From assembly GCA_043497085.1 (NCBI GenBank), contig JBIEKI010000007.1: a DNA stretch of 64,000 bases, one strand, 5' to 3'. Both the position numbers and the translations under genes were made by a program. Positions 27,279 through 36,490 of the stretch are shown here, piece after piece. The stretch is from Thalassobacillus sp043497085 (GTDB taxonomy: Bacteria; Bacillota; Bacilli; Bacillales; Halobacillaceae). Position 1 is the stretch's first letter. Each line of letters begins with the position of its first letter. The notes below the pieces were generated by a model. That model had not been told where the DNA came from, ran no database searches, and saw only the letters and a list, made by a program, of their open reading frames with translations.

Positions 27279-28385
27279 ATGAAGCATGCACTAATAATTG
27301 GAAGCGCTTTTATAGGCGTTATTGTCGGGGCTGGTTTTGCCTCTGGACAAGAGGTACTTCAGTATTTCACCAGCTTTGGAATCATGGGAATCATCGGGGC
27401 GATTCTTGCAACCGCTTTATTCGCTTATGCGGGGATGGCACTCGTATGGATTGGAAGCCGAATGAAAACAACTTCTCACAAGGAAGTCATTTACCAAATA
27501 AGTGGTAAAGTTTTAGGAACTATTATTGATTATGTACTTATTTTTACTTTGTTTGGTGTCGGTGTAGTCATGATTGCAGGTGCAGGTTCCAATCTTAATC
27601 AACAGTTTGGATTGCCGGTAGTTGCAGGAACCATCCTTATGACCCTGCTTGTACTGATGGCAGGAATGTTAAAGGTTGACCGTGTCGTCAACATCATTGG
27701 AGGAATTACACCATTTCTTATTTTATTTGTTCTGCTTATATCCGTTTACAGTTTTATGACGGCGGACGGATCATTTGCTGAATTGGACAATCAGGCTAAT
27801 GAATTACCGACAACGTTGCCGAACTGGTTCATCTCTGCTATCAACTATGTGTCGTTTAACATTGCAGTAGGGGCATCCATGGCGCTGGTCATGGGTGGTG
27901 CTGAAACCAACCGTAAAACAGCGGCGCTGGGTGGCTTGATGGGTGGTCTTGGTATTGGAATTCTCATCATATTAAGTAACCTGGCTATTTTTTCAAAAGT
28001 GGGGCACGCTGGACAAGCAGACATGCCGATGCTTGCCATTGTCAATGATGTATCACCGGTGCTAGGTGTAATCATGTCGATCGTCATATTCGCCATGATT
28101 TTCAATACAGCACTCAGCATGTTCTATTCTTTTGCTGCCAGATTTTCTACTGTTGAAACCAAACAGTTTAAGGTGTTTTTTACCGGTACAATGGCCGTTG
28201 GCTTTATTGTCAGCTTCTTCGGATTCACCAAATTGGTTGCCTACTTCTATCCGCTGATCGGCTATCTCGGCTTGACGCTGATTGCCGTGTTAATCATTAC
28301 GCCGTTTCGGATGAAGAAGGCCTTTAAGCAAGAGAAGGAAAGCGAGCCCAAGTCCATGGAAGCGAAGCAACGAGCAACGAGTTAA
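27279..28385 (+). CDS. YkvI-family membrane permease
   Basis: A 368-residue protein with about ten membrane segments. The N-terminal GSAFIGVIVGAGFASGQEVLQ is typical of the YkvI family, a LeuT-fold, amino acid permease-related group without assigned substrate. The C-terminus is a charged cytoplasmic tail. It is divergent from adeR, which next to ald suggests alanine or another amino acid as substrate; this is inference from position only. AACAGGAGGACATCAT precedes the ATG. Confidence 0.75.
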   Translation: MKHALIIGSAFIGVIVGAGFASGQEVLQYFTSFGIMGIIGAILATALFAYAGMALVWIGSRMKTTSHKEVIYQISGKVLGTIIDYVLIFTLFGVGVVMIAGAGSNLNQQFGLPVVAGTILMTLLVLMAGMLKVDRVVNIIGGITPFLILFVLLISVYSFMTADGSFAELDNQANELPTTLPNWFISAINYVSFNIAVGASMALVMGGAETNRKTAALGGLMGGLGIGILIILSNLAIFSKVGHAGQADMPMLAIVNDVSPVLGVIMSIVIFAMIFNTALSMFYSFAARFSTVETKQFKVFFTGTMAVGFIVSFFGFTKLVAYFYPLIGYLGLTLIAVLIITPFRMKKAFKQEKESEPKSMEAKQRATS

Positions 28386-28446
28386 CCAGAAATTTTTTCG
28401 TTAGGGCGGTATACACTTCCGTTAGGGCAGTATGTAGACGTTAGAT

Positions 28447-28499
28447 AAAAAAATCCCTGAGAGCAGCGGTTCGATCAACCGGCTCTCAGGGATTTTTTG
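28447..28499 (+). terminator. Terminator after the YkvI-like gene
   Basis: AAAAAAATCCCTGAGAGC pairs with GCTCTCAGGGATTTTTT around a 17-base loop, followed by GTT. Confidence 0.9.
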
Positions 28500-28568
28500 T
28501 TAAAGTTCTACAAAGTGCGCTGAAACTTTTCTGTTTGTTCATTCGTAAGTTAAGTTAGAAAGCGAGTG

Positions 28569-30215
28569 ATGAACGTGAAAAAATTAATGATGCTGATGCT
28601 GGTAATGGTGCTGGTTTTCCCGGTGAGTGTGTTCGCGGTTGATTACGAAATCGATCGCACGGCTATCACCGCGGAACTGCTTCAAGATGGCAATGTGGAA
28701 GTGAAAGAAACGCATACGTACAGTTTTGAAGGGGAATTCAATGGGATCACTCGGACGCTGATACCAAAAAGGAACACTGCGATCAAGGATGTGCATGCTT
28801 CTGAGAATGGTAAGGATTTAAGAGTGGAGCAGGAGGATGAACTTTATAAGGTGCATCGAAGTGGCGAAGATGAGACGGTGACGATTGATACTTTTTATAC
28901 CATAGAAAATGGGGTGGAAGTGTTCCGGGACGTCGCCCAGTTTTATTGGCCATTTTTTGATAAAAGCAATGAGTCTGATTACGAAAATCTGACAATTACG
29001 ATTGTACCACCAGAGCGGGCGGAAGTGAAGGCAGCGTATGGGTTTGATGAAGCGTATGATACCGCGCAGGTCAAGGACGGTGGCACTGTTACTTTTGACC
29101 TTGGCAAAGTTTCCAGTGGTGAGAATGGTGATATCCGGGTAGCCTATGATGCTAAATTATTTCTTAATGCACCAATCGCAAGCGAAAAACCGATGCTTGA
29201 TACCATCCAATCGGAAAAGGATGCGTTGGATGATCAAGTCGCAGCAAAAGCGGCGCAACGGGAGCGTTGGAACAGTTTTGGTCCGTTCATCATTGGCGCA
29301 TTGACTGTGGTGGCAGTTTTGCTAATCGTTCAGGGTTGGAGAAAGAGGCAGGAAACGTTACACGAAGCAAGGCGGCAAGTCAGTGCGGTTGGCCGTTTTC
29401 CCAGAACGGATATGAGCCTGCCTGCCATGCTTGCGTTTTCCAACGCTTATGGTCTGTTGACACCTAAAACATTGACAGCTGCGCTGCTCGAGCTTGTTAG
29501 AAAAGGGCATATCGAAAAGCTCTCCGAAAAGGAATTCCGGGTGGTCGATCGAAATACGAAATACGAGCATGAAAGCAAGCTGATCCACTGGCTGTTTGAT
29601 GTTATCGGGCATGACGGCAAATTCCATACTGATGACCTGGAAGCTTATGCGAAGGACAAAGCGAATCATAAAGACTATCAGAAACATTTCCAGGCATGGC
29701 GGGAAGCAGTTTTGAAAGAATACAGGCAGTATGATTTATATGAAAAGTCAACCAAACCACGCTGGCTGGCTGGTTTCGCAACCCTGGCAACACTGCCGTT
29801 CGTGATTCTTTTCCTTTATTATGGCGTGTCCCTATGGATGGCGGCAGCGCTAATTCTGTTTCTATTTTTTCTTACCTTCACGATCGGCTACCAGCCGTTG
29901 ACAGTGGAAGGGCAGCGAATCAAGCAGGAGCTGCGGCCGCTCAAGCTCGGCGACCAGTGGAAGGAATGGGAAAAAGAAGACCAGGTTCCTGCTCTTTTGT
30001 ATCAGATTGGTCTCGGAAAGCGTAACCTTTCCTCCCAGCCGGCAGGAGCTCTGTCCTCATCCGATAATGACTGGATCATTTTCTTGATGCTTGCTGCTAC
30101 GATGCAAAGCAGTTTCCAGGAAGCCGACAAACATGTGTCCGCTACTACCGGTATGGGCGGTGCTAGCGGTGGTGCTGGCACCGGTGGCGGCGGAGGAGGA
30201 TCCGGCGCATTTTAA
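28569..30215 (+). CDS. DUF2207 membrane protein
   Basis: A 548-residue protein with a signal peptide (residues 1-23, ending SVFA), an extracytoplasmic beta-rich DUF2207 domain (24-230), one membrane segment (~240), a cytoplasmic winged-helix-like part (GRFPRTDMSLPAMLAFSNAYG), two close membrane segments (~400-440) and a C-terminus ending in a glycine-rich tail (GGGGGGSGAF). This is the standard DUF2207 architecture; the function is unknown. Starts at GTG 28566, ATG 28569 and GTG 28575 are all possible behind GAAAGCGAG. The next membrane-protein gene follows at 55 bases and may be co-transcribed. Confidence 0.8.
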   Translation: MNVKKLMMLMLVMVLVFPVSVFAVDYEIDRTAITAELLQDGNVEVKETHTYSFEGEFNGITRTLIPKRNTAIKDVHASENGKDLRVEQEDELYKVHRSGEDETVTIDTFYTIENGVEVFRDVAQFYWPFFDKSNESDYENLTITIVPPERAEVKAAYGFDEAYDTAQVKDGGTVTFDLGKVSSGENGDIRVAYDAKLFLNAPIASEKPMLDTIQSEKDALDDQVAAKAAQRERWNSFGPFIIGALTVVAVLLIVQGWRKRQETLHEARRQVSAVGRFPRTDMSLPAMLAFSNAYGLLTPKTLTAALLELVRKGHIEKLSEKEFRVVDRNTKYEHESKLIHWLFDVIGHDGKFHTDDLEAYAKDKANHKDYQKHFQAWREAVLKEYRQYDLYEKSTKPRWLAGFATLATLPFVILFLYYGVSLWMAAALILFLFFLTFTIGYQPLTVEGQRIKQELRPLKLGDQWKEWEKEDQVPALLYQIGLGKRNLSSQPAGALSSSDNDWIIFLMLAATMQSSFQEADKHVSATTGMGGASGGAGTGGGGGGSGAF

Positions 30216-30270
30216 TCAGAGTGTGAAGCCGAGGTGATATTACCAGGCATTTAAGACAGGGGATGATAGC

Positions 30271-30819
30271 TTGATTGGATGGTTGATCATTGCGTGTGAG
30301 GTTGGTTTTTGGATTTTTGCGATAAGTGGGTTGTTTGCCAGGTACGTTTTGAAAAAGAAAAGACTAGGCACGTTTTTATTGATATGTACGCCGGTTGTGG
30401 ATGTAATCCTCCTGATAGTAACGGTAGCTGATTTGAAAAACGGTGCAGTCGCCTCGACTGTACATGGGCTTGCGGCTATTTATATAGGTGCCAGTGTCGC
30501 CTATGGCCACCGGATGATCCAGTGGGCAGATGAGCGTTTCGCGTTTTGGTTTGCTGGCCGGAATAAGCCGGCAAAAAAGCCCAGATATGGCAAGGCCCGC
30601 GCCCGGATAGAACGGGAAGGCTGGTATCTCCATGTCCTGGCATGGATTATTGGGGGGGCTGTATTGGGAGCAATCATCTGGTATGTAGGGAATGCGTCGC
30701 AAACCGAAGCATTATGGCGCACCTTGCAGTTGTGGACCGTCGTGTTAGTGGTTGACTTTATTATCAGTTTCAGCTACACGCTGTTCCCGAAAAAGCAGAG
30801 CTCAACATCGTTCGATTAA
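30271..30819 (+). CDS. Integral membrane protein, YmcC-like
   Basis: A 182-residue protein with two hydrophobic segments in the N-terminal half, a middle segment, a basic cytoplasmic loop (AGRNKPAKKPRYGKARAR) and two further membrane segments. The layout and residues (LIIACEVGFW, HGLAAIYIGASVAYGH) resemble YmcC of Bacillus, of unknown function. The start is TTG 30271 after GGGGATGA. It follows the DUF2207 gene and ends at a convergent terminator. Confidence 0.55.
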   Translation: MIGWLIIACEVGFWIFAISGLFARYVLKKKRLGTFLLICTPVVDVILLIVTVADLKNGAVASTVHGLAAIYIGASVAYGHRMIQWADERFAFWFAGRNKPAKKPRYGKARARIEREGWYLHVLAWIIGGAVLGAIIWYVGNASQTEALWRTLQLWTVVLVVDFIISFSYTLFPKKQSSTSFD

Positions 30820-30848
30820 AAAGGGAAAAGAGAACCTTTCCCTTTTTA
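30818..30848. terminator. Bidirectional terminator
   Basis: AAAAAGGGAAA and TTTCCCTTTTT pair across 8 bases between the YmcC-like gene and a convergent 44-codon small gene. Confidence 0.8.
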
Positions 30849-30860
30849 AGAAAATGTGGA

Positions 30861-30995
30861 TTAGGATGATTTGTTTCCGCCAGTAACTTCCCGATCATGT
30901 CTGACTGTCAATGTAAGCATGATGATACTGAATATGGACGAAAGTACTGTACTTCCGATAAGAAGCCAGATAATGGTGTTCAGCTTATCGTTCAT
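30861..30995 (-). CDS. Small single-pass membrane protein (44 aa)
   Basis: A short reading frame, MNDKLNTIIWLLIGSTVLSS at the start, with one membrane helix (residues 8-30) and a polar tail RHDREVTGGNKSS. AAGGGAGTTGTTCACC gives a good ribosome binding site, and a terminator follows at once, so this is very likely a real gene although no family is recognised. Confidence 0.65.
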   Translation of the reverse strand: MNDKLNTIIWLLIGSTVLSSIFSIIMLTLTVRHDREVTGGNKSS

Positions 30996-31299
30996 GGTGA
31001 ACAACTCCCTTGTTTTATTGTTATTATTCTGAGCATATTCTTGAATTTTATTTACTGTAAAACTCTATATAACTGATGGGTAATTATAACCAATCGGGAT
31101 AGTATGTTGAATAAAAGAAGAGTTTTGCTCCATTGGGAAGAAACTTTTAGCATTCCTATAGGATAAATTGACTCTGTGACGGATTATGAAGATGGAGTTT
31201 CACAAAGGGAGCAAATGCCTGATTTGAGCATTTGCTTTTTTTGTATGGAGTAGTATTCTTGAACTGGAATACATTGCAAAGAGATTAGGTGATTTTTTT
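30996..31299. other. Intergenic region with a terminator but no gene
   Basis: These 304 bases contain no convincing reading frame. A terminator lies at 31211-31241, although no coding gene ends just before it on the plus strand. A short untranslated transcript from ~31090 to 31240 is therefore possible. The remainder is AT-rich and presumably holds the promoters of the 44-codon gene (minus) and the EamA gene (plus). Confidence 0.4.
31211..31241 (+). terminator. Orphan intrinsic terminator
   Basis: GCAAATGC and GCATTTGC pair perfectly across 9 bases and are followed by TTTTTTT. No gene lies directly upstream on this strand. Confidence 0.75.
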
Positions 31300-32193
31300 A
31301 TGAAAACAAAAGGGATTATTTTGGTCTTAATAGGTGCTGCAAGCTTTGGATTCACTCCTGTATTCGTTAAAACAGGATTTAAATATAACTATTCTTTAGG
31401 ACAAATCACGCTCACCCAAATGTTCGTGAGTTTCGTTCTATTATGGGGACTGAGCCTCATGAAAGGTTTACATATAAAGGAATTATCAAGGCCCGACATG
31501 ATAAAAACCTTTGCTACAGGAACGAGTGTAGGACTGACAAGTATTTTCTACTATGGAGCGATGCAGTATTTATCTGCTTCTTTAGCCATTATTCTATTAT
31601 TTCAATTTGTCTGGATTGGTATGATCTATGAATGGGTGTTTAACAAGGCTAAGCCAACTAAGATCAACCTCATCGCTATGGTCATTACGTTAACAGGTGT
31701 ATTTTTTGCTTCCAATATCATGGACGGAAGTATTTCAGAAATCCCGGTTATTGGGCTGATCCTAGGGCTGCTATCAGGCTTTTCTTATGCGGGATTTGTG
31801 TTTTTCAGTGGTCAAGTGGCGGTTCAATCCCATCCGGTTCTCCGTAGTTCGTTGATGGTAACAGGCTCTATGATTCTCGTAACCCTTGTATTTTTCCGGG
31901 ATATTCCCACTGTCGATGTCTTTGACGGTCGGTTATGGGCGATCGGGGCAGGTGTTGCACTGGTTGGAGCTGTCATTCCGCCGTTGTTCTTTGCGGGAGG
32001 TGCTCCGCTCCTGTCGGGTAGACTTGCCAATGTATTGAGTTCGATTGAACTACCTGTCGCAATCATTTCAGCGATGATTATTCTAAATGAAACAGTTTAC
32101 TTTTTACAGTGGCTGGGTGTTTTGTTGATTATTTTGGCGATTTTCGTTAATGAATCAGGGAGTCAGTTAATAAGGGTTAAAAATAGAGTTTAG
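31300..32193 (+). CDS. EamA/DMT-family transporter
   Basis: A 297-residue permease with ten membrane segments in two EamA repeats (residues 5-135 and 150-290). GAASFGFTPVFVKTGF opens the first repeat and GAVIPPLFFAGGAPLLSGR lies in the second. DMT proteins export amino acids, nucleosides or other metabolites; no substrate can be given. ATG 31300 follows AGATTAGGTGA. It is monocistronic. Confidence 0.85.
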   Translation: MKTKGIILVLIGAASFGFTPVFVKTGFKYNYSLGQITLTQMFVSFVLLWGLSLMKGLHIKELSRPDMIKTFATGTSVGLTSIFYYGAMQYLSASLAIILLFQFVWIGMIYEWVFNKAKPTKINLIAMVITLTGVFFASNIMDGSISEIPVIGLILGLLSGFSYAGFVFFSGQVAVQSHPVLRSSLMVTGSMILVTLVFFRDIPTVDVFDGRLWAIGAGVALVGAVIPPLFFAGGAPLLSGRLANVLSSIELPVAIISAMIILNETVYFLQWLGVLLIILAIFVNESGSQLIRVKNRV

Positions 32194-32320
32194 GCCATAA
32201 GTGGATGGCTCTACAAAGCATTGATTTCTTTATTTGTAATAGGGGAGCAGAGTCAATCTAACATTATATCCATATAGAAGCATAAGTAGTAAAAAGGTCC
32301 AAATGAAGGAGTAGATGTGC

Positions 32321-32518
32321 TTGATTACGGTAGCAGAAGTGTTACGGGCAGTTTCTGAAACGGTGCTAGTTATGATGGCTATCCTTTATGGCCAACACCT
32401 GTCAAAAGCCAAGAAACAAAGGAAACTATCGACCTTTGAATATTCGATGTACCTAATAATTATGATAGCAATTGTTTTGTTAGCGGTCAGTTTATTGCTT
32501 TTTACATTTGCGAACTAA
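32321..32518 (+). CDS. Small membrane protein (65 aa)
   Basis: A short protein with two hydrophobic segments (VLRAVSETVLVMMAILYG and IIMIAIVLLAVSLLLFTF) separated by a basic loop. Start TTG 32321 lies 9 bases after GAAGGAG; ATG 32315 is too close to that site but cannot be excluded. No family recognised. Confidence 0.5.
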   Translation: MITVAEVLRAVSETVLVMMAILYGQHLSKAKKQRKLSTFEYSMYLIIMIAIVLLAVSLLLFTFAN

Positions 32519-32607
32519 TCTTTTAGATTAGGATACCACGAGGAGAATACTAGGCTTAATGACGTGCGGGACGTCCTAACCAAAACAGATATCCTTCGCA
32601 ATCCCAT

Positions 32608-32781
32608 TTAACGGAAATAGAGCATCGTGATGATAAAATAACAAATCATAACAATAGTAATAAATATTAAAGCCTCGATAATCTCTCCGGTAGTATACTT
32701 ATGAAAATATAAAAGAAAATAGAGTGGCCAGGAAACATACGACACTCCGCCCAGCATGTAAAAGAATTTTTTGTCCTCCAT
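32608..32781 (-). CDS. Small membrane protein (57 aa)
   Basis: A short protein, MEDKKFFYMLGGVSYVSWPL onward, with two membrane segments. ATG 32781 is preceded by GAGGTGG at a 5-base distance, whereas GTG 32790 overlaps it. Unknown function; the pattern of two small unlinked membrane proteins here is common between Bacillus transporter genes. Confidence 0.55.
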   Translation of the reverse strand: MEDKKFFYMLGGVSYVSWPLYFLLYFHKYTTGEIIEALIFITIVMICYFIITMLYFR

Positions 32782-33083
32782 ATAATCCACCTCGATTCAT
32801 CCGTACTTATTTGTACGGTTGAACTCAAGGATAGTTTCATGCACTTTTGATGTAAAAGCAGTTTAAGCGTTTTTTGTTAGTTAGCAATCTGAAAGAAATT
32901 TCTCGGAACCGAACGTGATACACTTTAAAAATATGAACAGAGCGTGCAAGGGCTTGGGAATAGTAGCAATGATGGAGGGAGAAGGATTAACTTCAAACGG
33001 TTTATGTAAAACGCTTGCCAATCATAGGAAAGTAGTGGATTATGGTTAAGTATGTCATTTTTATATATGTCATGGGGGTTATT
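32782..33083. other. Intergenic region with a dyad upstream of the MFS gene
   Basis: No reading frame with a ribosome binding site is seen. CCGTAC-TTATTT-GTACGG (32801-32818) is a perfect dyad close to the small membrane gene on the minus strand and could bind a dimeric repressor. Promoters for both flanking genes must lie here, but none is clear. Confidence 0.4.
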
Positions 33084-34523
33084 ATGGAAACACAGCTTAA
33101 TAGAAAGATCATTCTTATTACATTTATGATTGGTGCATTTTTTGCCGTTTTAAATGAGACTTTGCTCAACATTGCCTTAACAGAACTGATGGTTGTATTT
33201 GACCTTGAGGCTGCTACAGTGCAATGGATGGCGACAGGCTTCATGCTCGTAATGGGGGTGCTGATGCCGATATCTGCGCTGTTGATTCAGTGGTTTACCA
33301 CCAGGCAGATGTTCATCGGAGTCATGTCGGTCTTTTTGGCGGGAACAGTAATAGCTGCATCGGCCATTAATTTTCCGATGCTGTTGACAGGGAGGATGAT
33401 CCAGGCCGTTGGCACAGGTCTGCTGATTCCTGTCATTATGAACGCACTCTTGCTGCTCTATCCTCCGGAGGTGCGTGGTAAAATCATGGGGACATTCGGG
33501 CTTGTGATCATGTTCGCCCCTGCTATCGGGCCGACACTATCCGGCGTGATCGTAGACTTTTTAGGGTGGCGCTGGTTGTTCATCACGGTCATTCCTTTTG
33601 CCGCTTTCTCCATTCTTTTTGGTGTGAAATATTTACAAAATGTTGGAGAAGTAACGCGTCCCAAGGCGGATGTCCTGTCGATTGTTCTTTCATCGATCGG
33701 AATTGGAGGAATCGTCTATGGATTCAGTAGTGCCGGGGAAAGCGGGGAAGGATTTTCATCTGTTACTATTCTCGCAATCCTGGGGATCAGTTTCGTAAGT
33801 TTAATCCTTTTTGTTGTTCGCCAGTTAATAATCGACGAACCTTTACTGGATGTCCGTGTTTTCACTTATAAAAGTTATGCAAGAGGAATCATTATTTTTG
33901 TCATTGTCATTATGGCCATGTTTGCATCGGAAATTGTTATGCCGATGTACTTACAAGGACCGCTCGGTTATTCAGCGAAAGTAGCTGGATTGCTGCTGTT
34001 GCCAGGTGCTTTATTGAATGGATTGATGTCCCCGGTCATGGGAACGTTATTTGATAAATTTGGTCCCAGAAAGCTGATCATACCGGGAACGGTGGTATTA
34101 ACAGGCGTTATGATTTTCTTCAGTAACCTGGGGCCGGCTATTCCTATCTGGATATTCATATTTTCCTATATGGTGCTGATGCTTTCGGTTTCAGCGATAT
34201 TAATGCCGGCGCAAACCAATGCCTTGAATGAACTGCCGAAGCATTTATACCCTCATGGCACGGCCATTGCCAATACATTACAGCCGATTGGGGGCGCACT
34301 GGGCGTATCGATTTTTGTCAGCATCATGAGTCAGGGACAAAATAATTATCTGAATGAACGATCTGGCGCGGTTACGGAAACGGTAATAGACGAAGCCATG
34401 ATCATCGGCGTGCACCATGCCTACTGGTTTGCACTTGCTTTAAGTATCGGAGCGTTTATCATTGCACTATTTATCAGAAAAGCTATTGCTCCTGACTTTG
34501 AACCGGAAGGAAATAAACAATAG
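33084..34523 (+). CDS. MFS drug efflux transporter, DHA2 (14-TM) family
   Basis: A 479-residue permease with about 14 membrane segments. LNETLLNIALTELMVVF and VQWMATGFMLVMGVLMPISA are the DHA2 motifs D and 1-region, and GRMIQAVGTGLLIPVIMN and APAIGPTLSGVIVDFLGWRW are motifs B and C, which mark drug:proton antiporters of the EmrB/QacA type. ATG 33084 is preferred over the longer start because GGGGGT precedes it. Substrate unknown. A bidirectional terminator follows. Confidence 0.85.
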   Translation: METQLNRKIILITFMIGAFFAVLNETLLNIALTELMVVFDLEAATVQWMATGFMLVMGVLMPISALLIQWFTTRQMFIGVMSVFLAGTVIAASAINFPMLLTGRMIQAVGTGLLIPVIMNALLLLYPPEVRGKIMGTFGLVIMFAPAIGPTLSGVIVDFLGWRWLFITVIPFAAFSILFGVKYLQNVGEVTRPKADVLSIVLSSIGIGGIVYGFSSAGESGEGFSSVTILAILGISFVSLILFVVRQLIIDEPLLDVRVFTYKSYARGIIIFVIVIMAMFASEIVMPMYLQGPLGYSAKVAGLLLLPGALLNGLMSPVMGTLFDKFGPRKLIIPGTVVLTGVMIFFSNLGPAIPIWIFIFSYMVLMLSVSAILMPAQTNALNELPKHLYPHGTAIANTLQPIGGALGVSIFVSIMSQGQNNYLNERSGAVTETVIDEAMIIGVHHAYWFALALSIGAFIIALFIRKAIAPDFEPEGNKQ

Positions 34524-34534
34524 AAGATTTCAAT

Positions 34535-34574
34535 AAAAATGAAGCCTGCCATTGCCATGGAGGCTTCATTTTTT
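34535..34574. terminator. Bidirectional terminator
   Basis: AAAAATGAAGCCT pairs with AGGCTTCATTTTT across 13 bases, between the MFS gene and the convergent aminotransferase gene. Confidence 0.85.
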
Positions 34575-34585
34575 AAATCGCTATT

Positions 34586-35779
34586 TTAACTGGAAGCGTT
34601 TAGCGATGCAGTCACCGGATTTGTTCGTTTTTCTACAAATCTCTTGATACGCGTCATCGCTTCATCCAGTTGTTTGATGGAGGTGGCGTACGAACAGCGG
34701 ATATAGCCTTCGCCATTTGCTCCGAAAACTTCTCCTGGTACAACAGCAACTTGTTCTTCCTGCAGCAGCTGTTCAGCAAATTCAGCCGAGCTCAATCCTG
34801 TTGCCTGAATGGACGGGAATGCGTAGAATGCTCCGCCAGGATTTGGACAGTCGAGCCCGATGTCATTTAAACTGCTGACGATCAGGTTCCGTCGCTGTTT
34901 ATAGCTTTCCAGCATGTGCTGGACACTTTCTCTTCCATTTTTCATCGCCTCTAAGGCAGCGTGCTGGGCCATTGTTGGGGCACACATCATCGTGTACTGA
35001 TGGATTTTGACCATGGCGGCAATGATTTCAGAAGGACCAGCAGCATAGCCGAGTCTCCAGCCCGTCATGGCAAATGCTTTGGAGAACCCACTGATTAAAA
35101 TCGTCCGTTCCTTCATGCCACTAATGGTTGGAAAACTGGTGTATGGCTTATCATAAGTGAGCTCAGCGTAGATTTCATCCGACAGAACGAGAAGGTCGTG
35201 CTTTTCAATTACTGTTGCGAGCTGCTCTAACTCTTTTTTCTCCAAAAAGGTACCTGTCGGGTTGTTCGGATTGCACAACATGATCGCTTTCGTTTTTGGT
35301 GTAATGGCTGCCTCGATCTGTTCCGGTTGGACTTTAAAGTCATCTTCCGCTTTTGTTTGAATCGTGACCGGTGTACCGCCGGCGAGTGTGATGGCCGGTA
35401 CATAAGCAACAAAGCTCGGTTCGACGACGATGACCTCATCTCCTGGATTGACAATCGCCCGCAGTGCAAGGTCAATCGCCTGGCTTGCTCCTACGGAAAC
35501 AATCAACTGATCACTAGCATTATAGGATAAGTCAAAACTTCTACTTAGATAGCCACTGATTTCCTCCCGCAGCTCAATCATTCCGGCATTTTCGGTGTAA
35601 GAGGTATAACCCTGTTCCAGCGCATGAAAGCTTTGCTCGATAAAACTCCATGGGGTTACGAAATCCGGCTCACCGACACCAAGGGAAATTACATCATCCA
35701 TCTGGGCTGCCAAATCAAAAAAGCGGCGGATTCCAGATGGCTTCAGGTCTGCTACTTGCTTAGATAGATACTGATTCAT
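34586..35779 (-). CDS. alaT: Class I/II aminotransferase, probable alanine transaminase
   Basis: A 397-residue PLP enzyme of the aspartate aminotransferase fold. Motifs are VISLGVGEPDFVTP, YTSYTENAGMIELREEI, LCNPNNPTGT, and the PLP lysine K234 in LISGFSKAFAMTGWR; the C-terminal GYIRCSYA carries the substrate-binding arginine. In Bacillus subtilis the homologous pair AlaR/AlaT makes alanine. Here the ATG overlaps the last bases of the Lrp-type gene by 4 (ATGA), the same arrangement, so alaT is inferred. Several genes for alanine metabolism lie within 12 kb. Confidence 0.82.
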   Translation of the reverse strand: MNQYLSKQVADLKPSGIRRFFDLAAQMDDVISLGVGEPDFVTPWSFIEQSFHALEQGYTSYTENAGMIELREEISGYLSRSFDLSYNASDQLIVSVGASQAIDLALRAIVNPGDEVIVVEPSFVAYVPAITLAGGTPVTIQTKAEDDFKVQPEQIEAAITPKTKAIMLCNPNNPTGTFLEKKELEQLATVIEKHDLLVLSDEIYAELTYDKPYTSFPTISGMKERTILISGFSKAFAMTGWRLGYAAGPSEIIAAMVKIHQYTMMCAPTMAQHAALEAMKNGRESVQHMLESYKQRRNLIVSSLNDIGLDCPNPGGAFYAFPSIQATGLSSAEFAEQLLQEEQVAVVPGEVFGANGEGYIRCSYATSIKQLDEAMTRIKRFVEKRTNPVTASLNASS

Positions 35780-36273
35780 GGCGATACCACAATTCTTTTA
35801 TCGTCATCATCTTCATCTTCGAGGATGATGCCGTCATGCTTGTATTTTTTCAACACGAAATGAGTCGTCGTCGATAGGACAGAATCGAGTGTAGATAATT
35901 TTTCAGAAATGAAATGCCCGATTTCCATCATCGTACTTCCTCTTACGGAAACGGACAGATCGTAAGCGCCAGACATTAGGTAAACGGCTTTTACTTCCGG
36001 AAAACGGTAAATGCGCTCCGCTACTTTATCAAAACCGACCCCTCGGGCGGGTGTGACTTTTACATCTACCATCGCGGTAACTTCTTCTTTATTCTCTACT
36101 TTTGCCCAGTCAATGAGCGTTGAATAACCGAGGATGGCTTTCTTTTTTTCCAAACTCGCGATCAATTCCTCGATTTCCTGCTTACTTTTCCCCATCAGTT
36201 TTGCGATTTTTTCTACTTCCAGATTGGCATTCTTTTCAATCAGTCTCAGTAATTCTACTTCTGTTTCTATCAT
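35776..36273 (-). CDS. alaR: Lrp/AsnC-family regulator, probable AlaR
   Basis: A 165-residue regulator with an N-terminal HTH (VEKIAKLMGKSKQEIEELIASL) and a C-terminal RAM ligand-binding domain (VKAVYLMSGAYDLSVSVRG). The acidic tail EDEDDDDK is unusual. It overlaps the aminotransferase gene by 4 bases, the AlaR-AlaT arrangement of Bacillus. It probably controls the operon in response to an amino acid. Start ATG follows AGGGTTCC, a weak site. Confidence 0.8.
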   Translation of the reverse strand: MIETEVELLRLIEKNANLEVEKIAKLMGKSKQEIEELIASLEKKKAILGYSTLIDWAKVENKEEVTAMVDVKVTPARGVGFDKVAERIYRFPEVKAVYLMSGAYDLSVSVRGSTMMEIGHFISEKLSTLDSVLSTTTHFVLKKYKHDGIILEDEDDDDKRIVVSP

Positions 36274-36351
36274 TTGGAACCCTCACTTTTCAAAGTTACA
36301 TTTGCACCATTCTATCATAACTAAAACATAATCCTCACCTAAGGAGGAGAG

Positions 36352-36453
36352 TTTTTGTACTTTAAGAAAGTTTAACTGTGTTAAAGGATTAAAGTATAAG
36401 AAAAACTAAGGCTTTCGCCATAAGGACTTGGCGACAAGCCAAGTTTTTCTAAT
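36352..36453 (+). repeat. 102-bp dispersed hairpin repeat, copy A
   Basis: About 95 percent identical to the element at 43575-43677 in the same orientation. It ends in a long hairpin: AGAAAAACT...AGTTTTTCT outside GGCTTTCGCC/GGCGACAAGCC, with a TTTAAC-TGT-GTTAAA stem before it. No coding potential is seen. The differences in copy B keep the stem pairable (G-C replaced by G-T), which suggests a structured RNA. Confidence 0.8.
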
Positions 36454-36458
36454 TCGAA

Positions 36459-36479
36459 GAAAGGGGGCAGGCCCCTTTC
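36459..36479. terminator. Short GC hairpin
   Basis: GAAAGGGG and CCCCTTTC pair across GCAGG. There is no adjacent T-run in either direction, so it is a weak terminator candidate for the lipoprotein gene or part of the repeat context. Confidence 0.4.
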
Positions 36480-36490
36480 AGTCGCTAATT

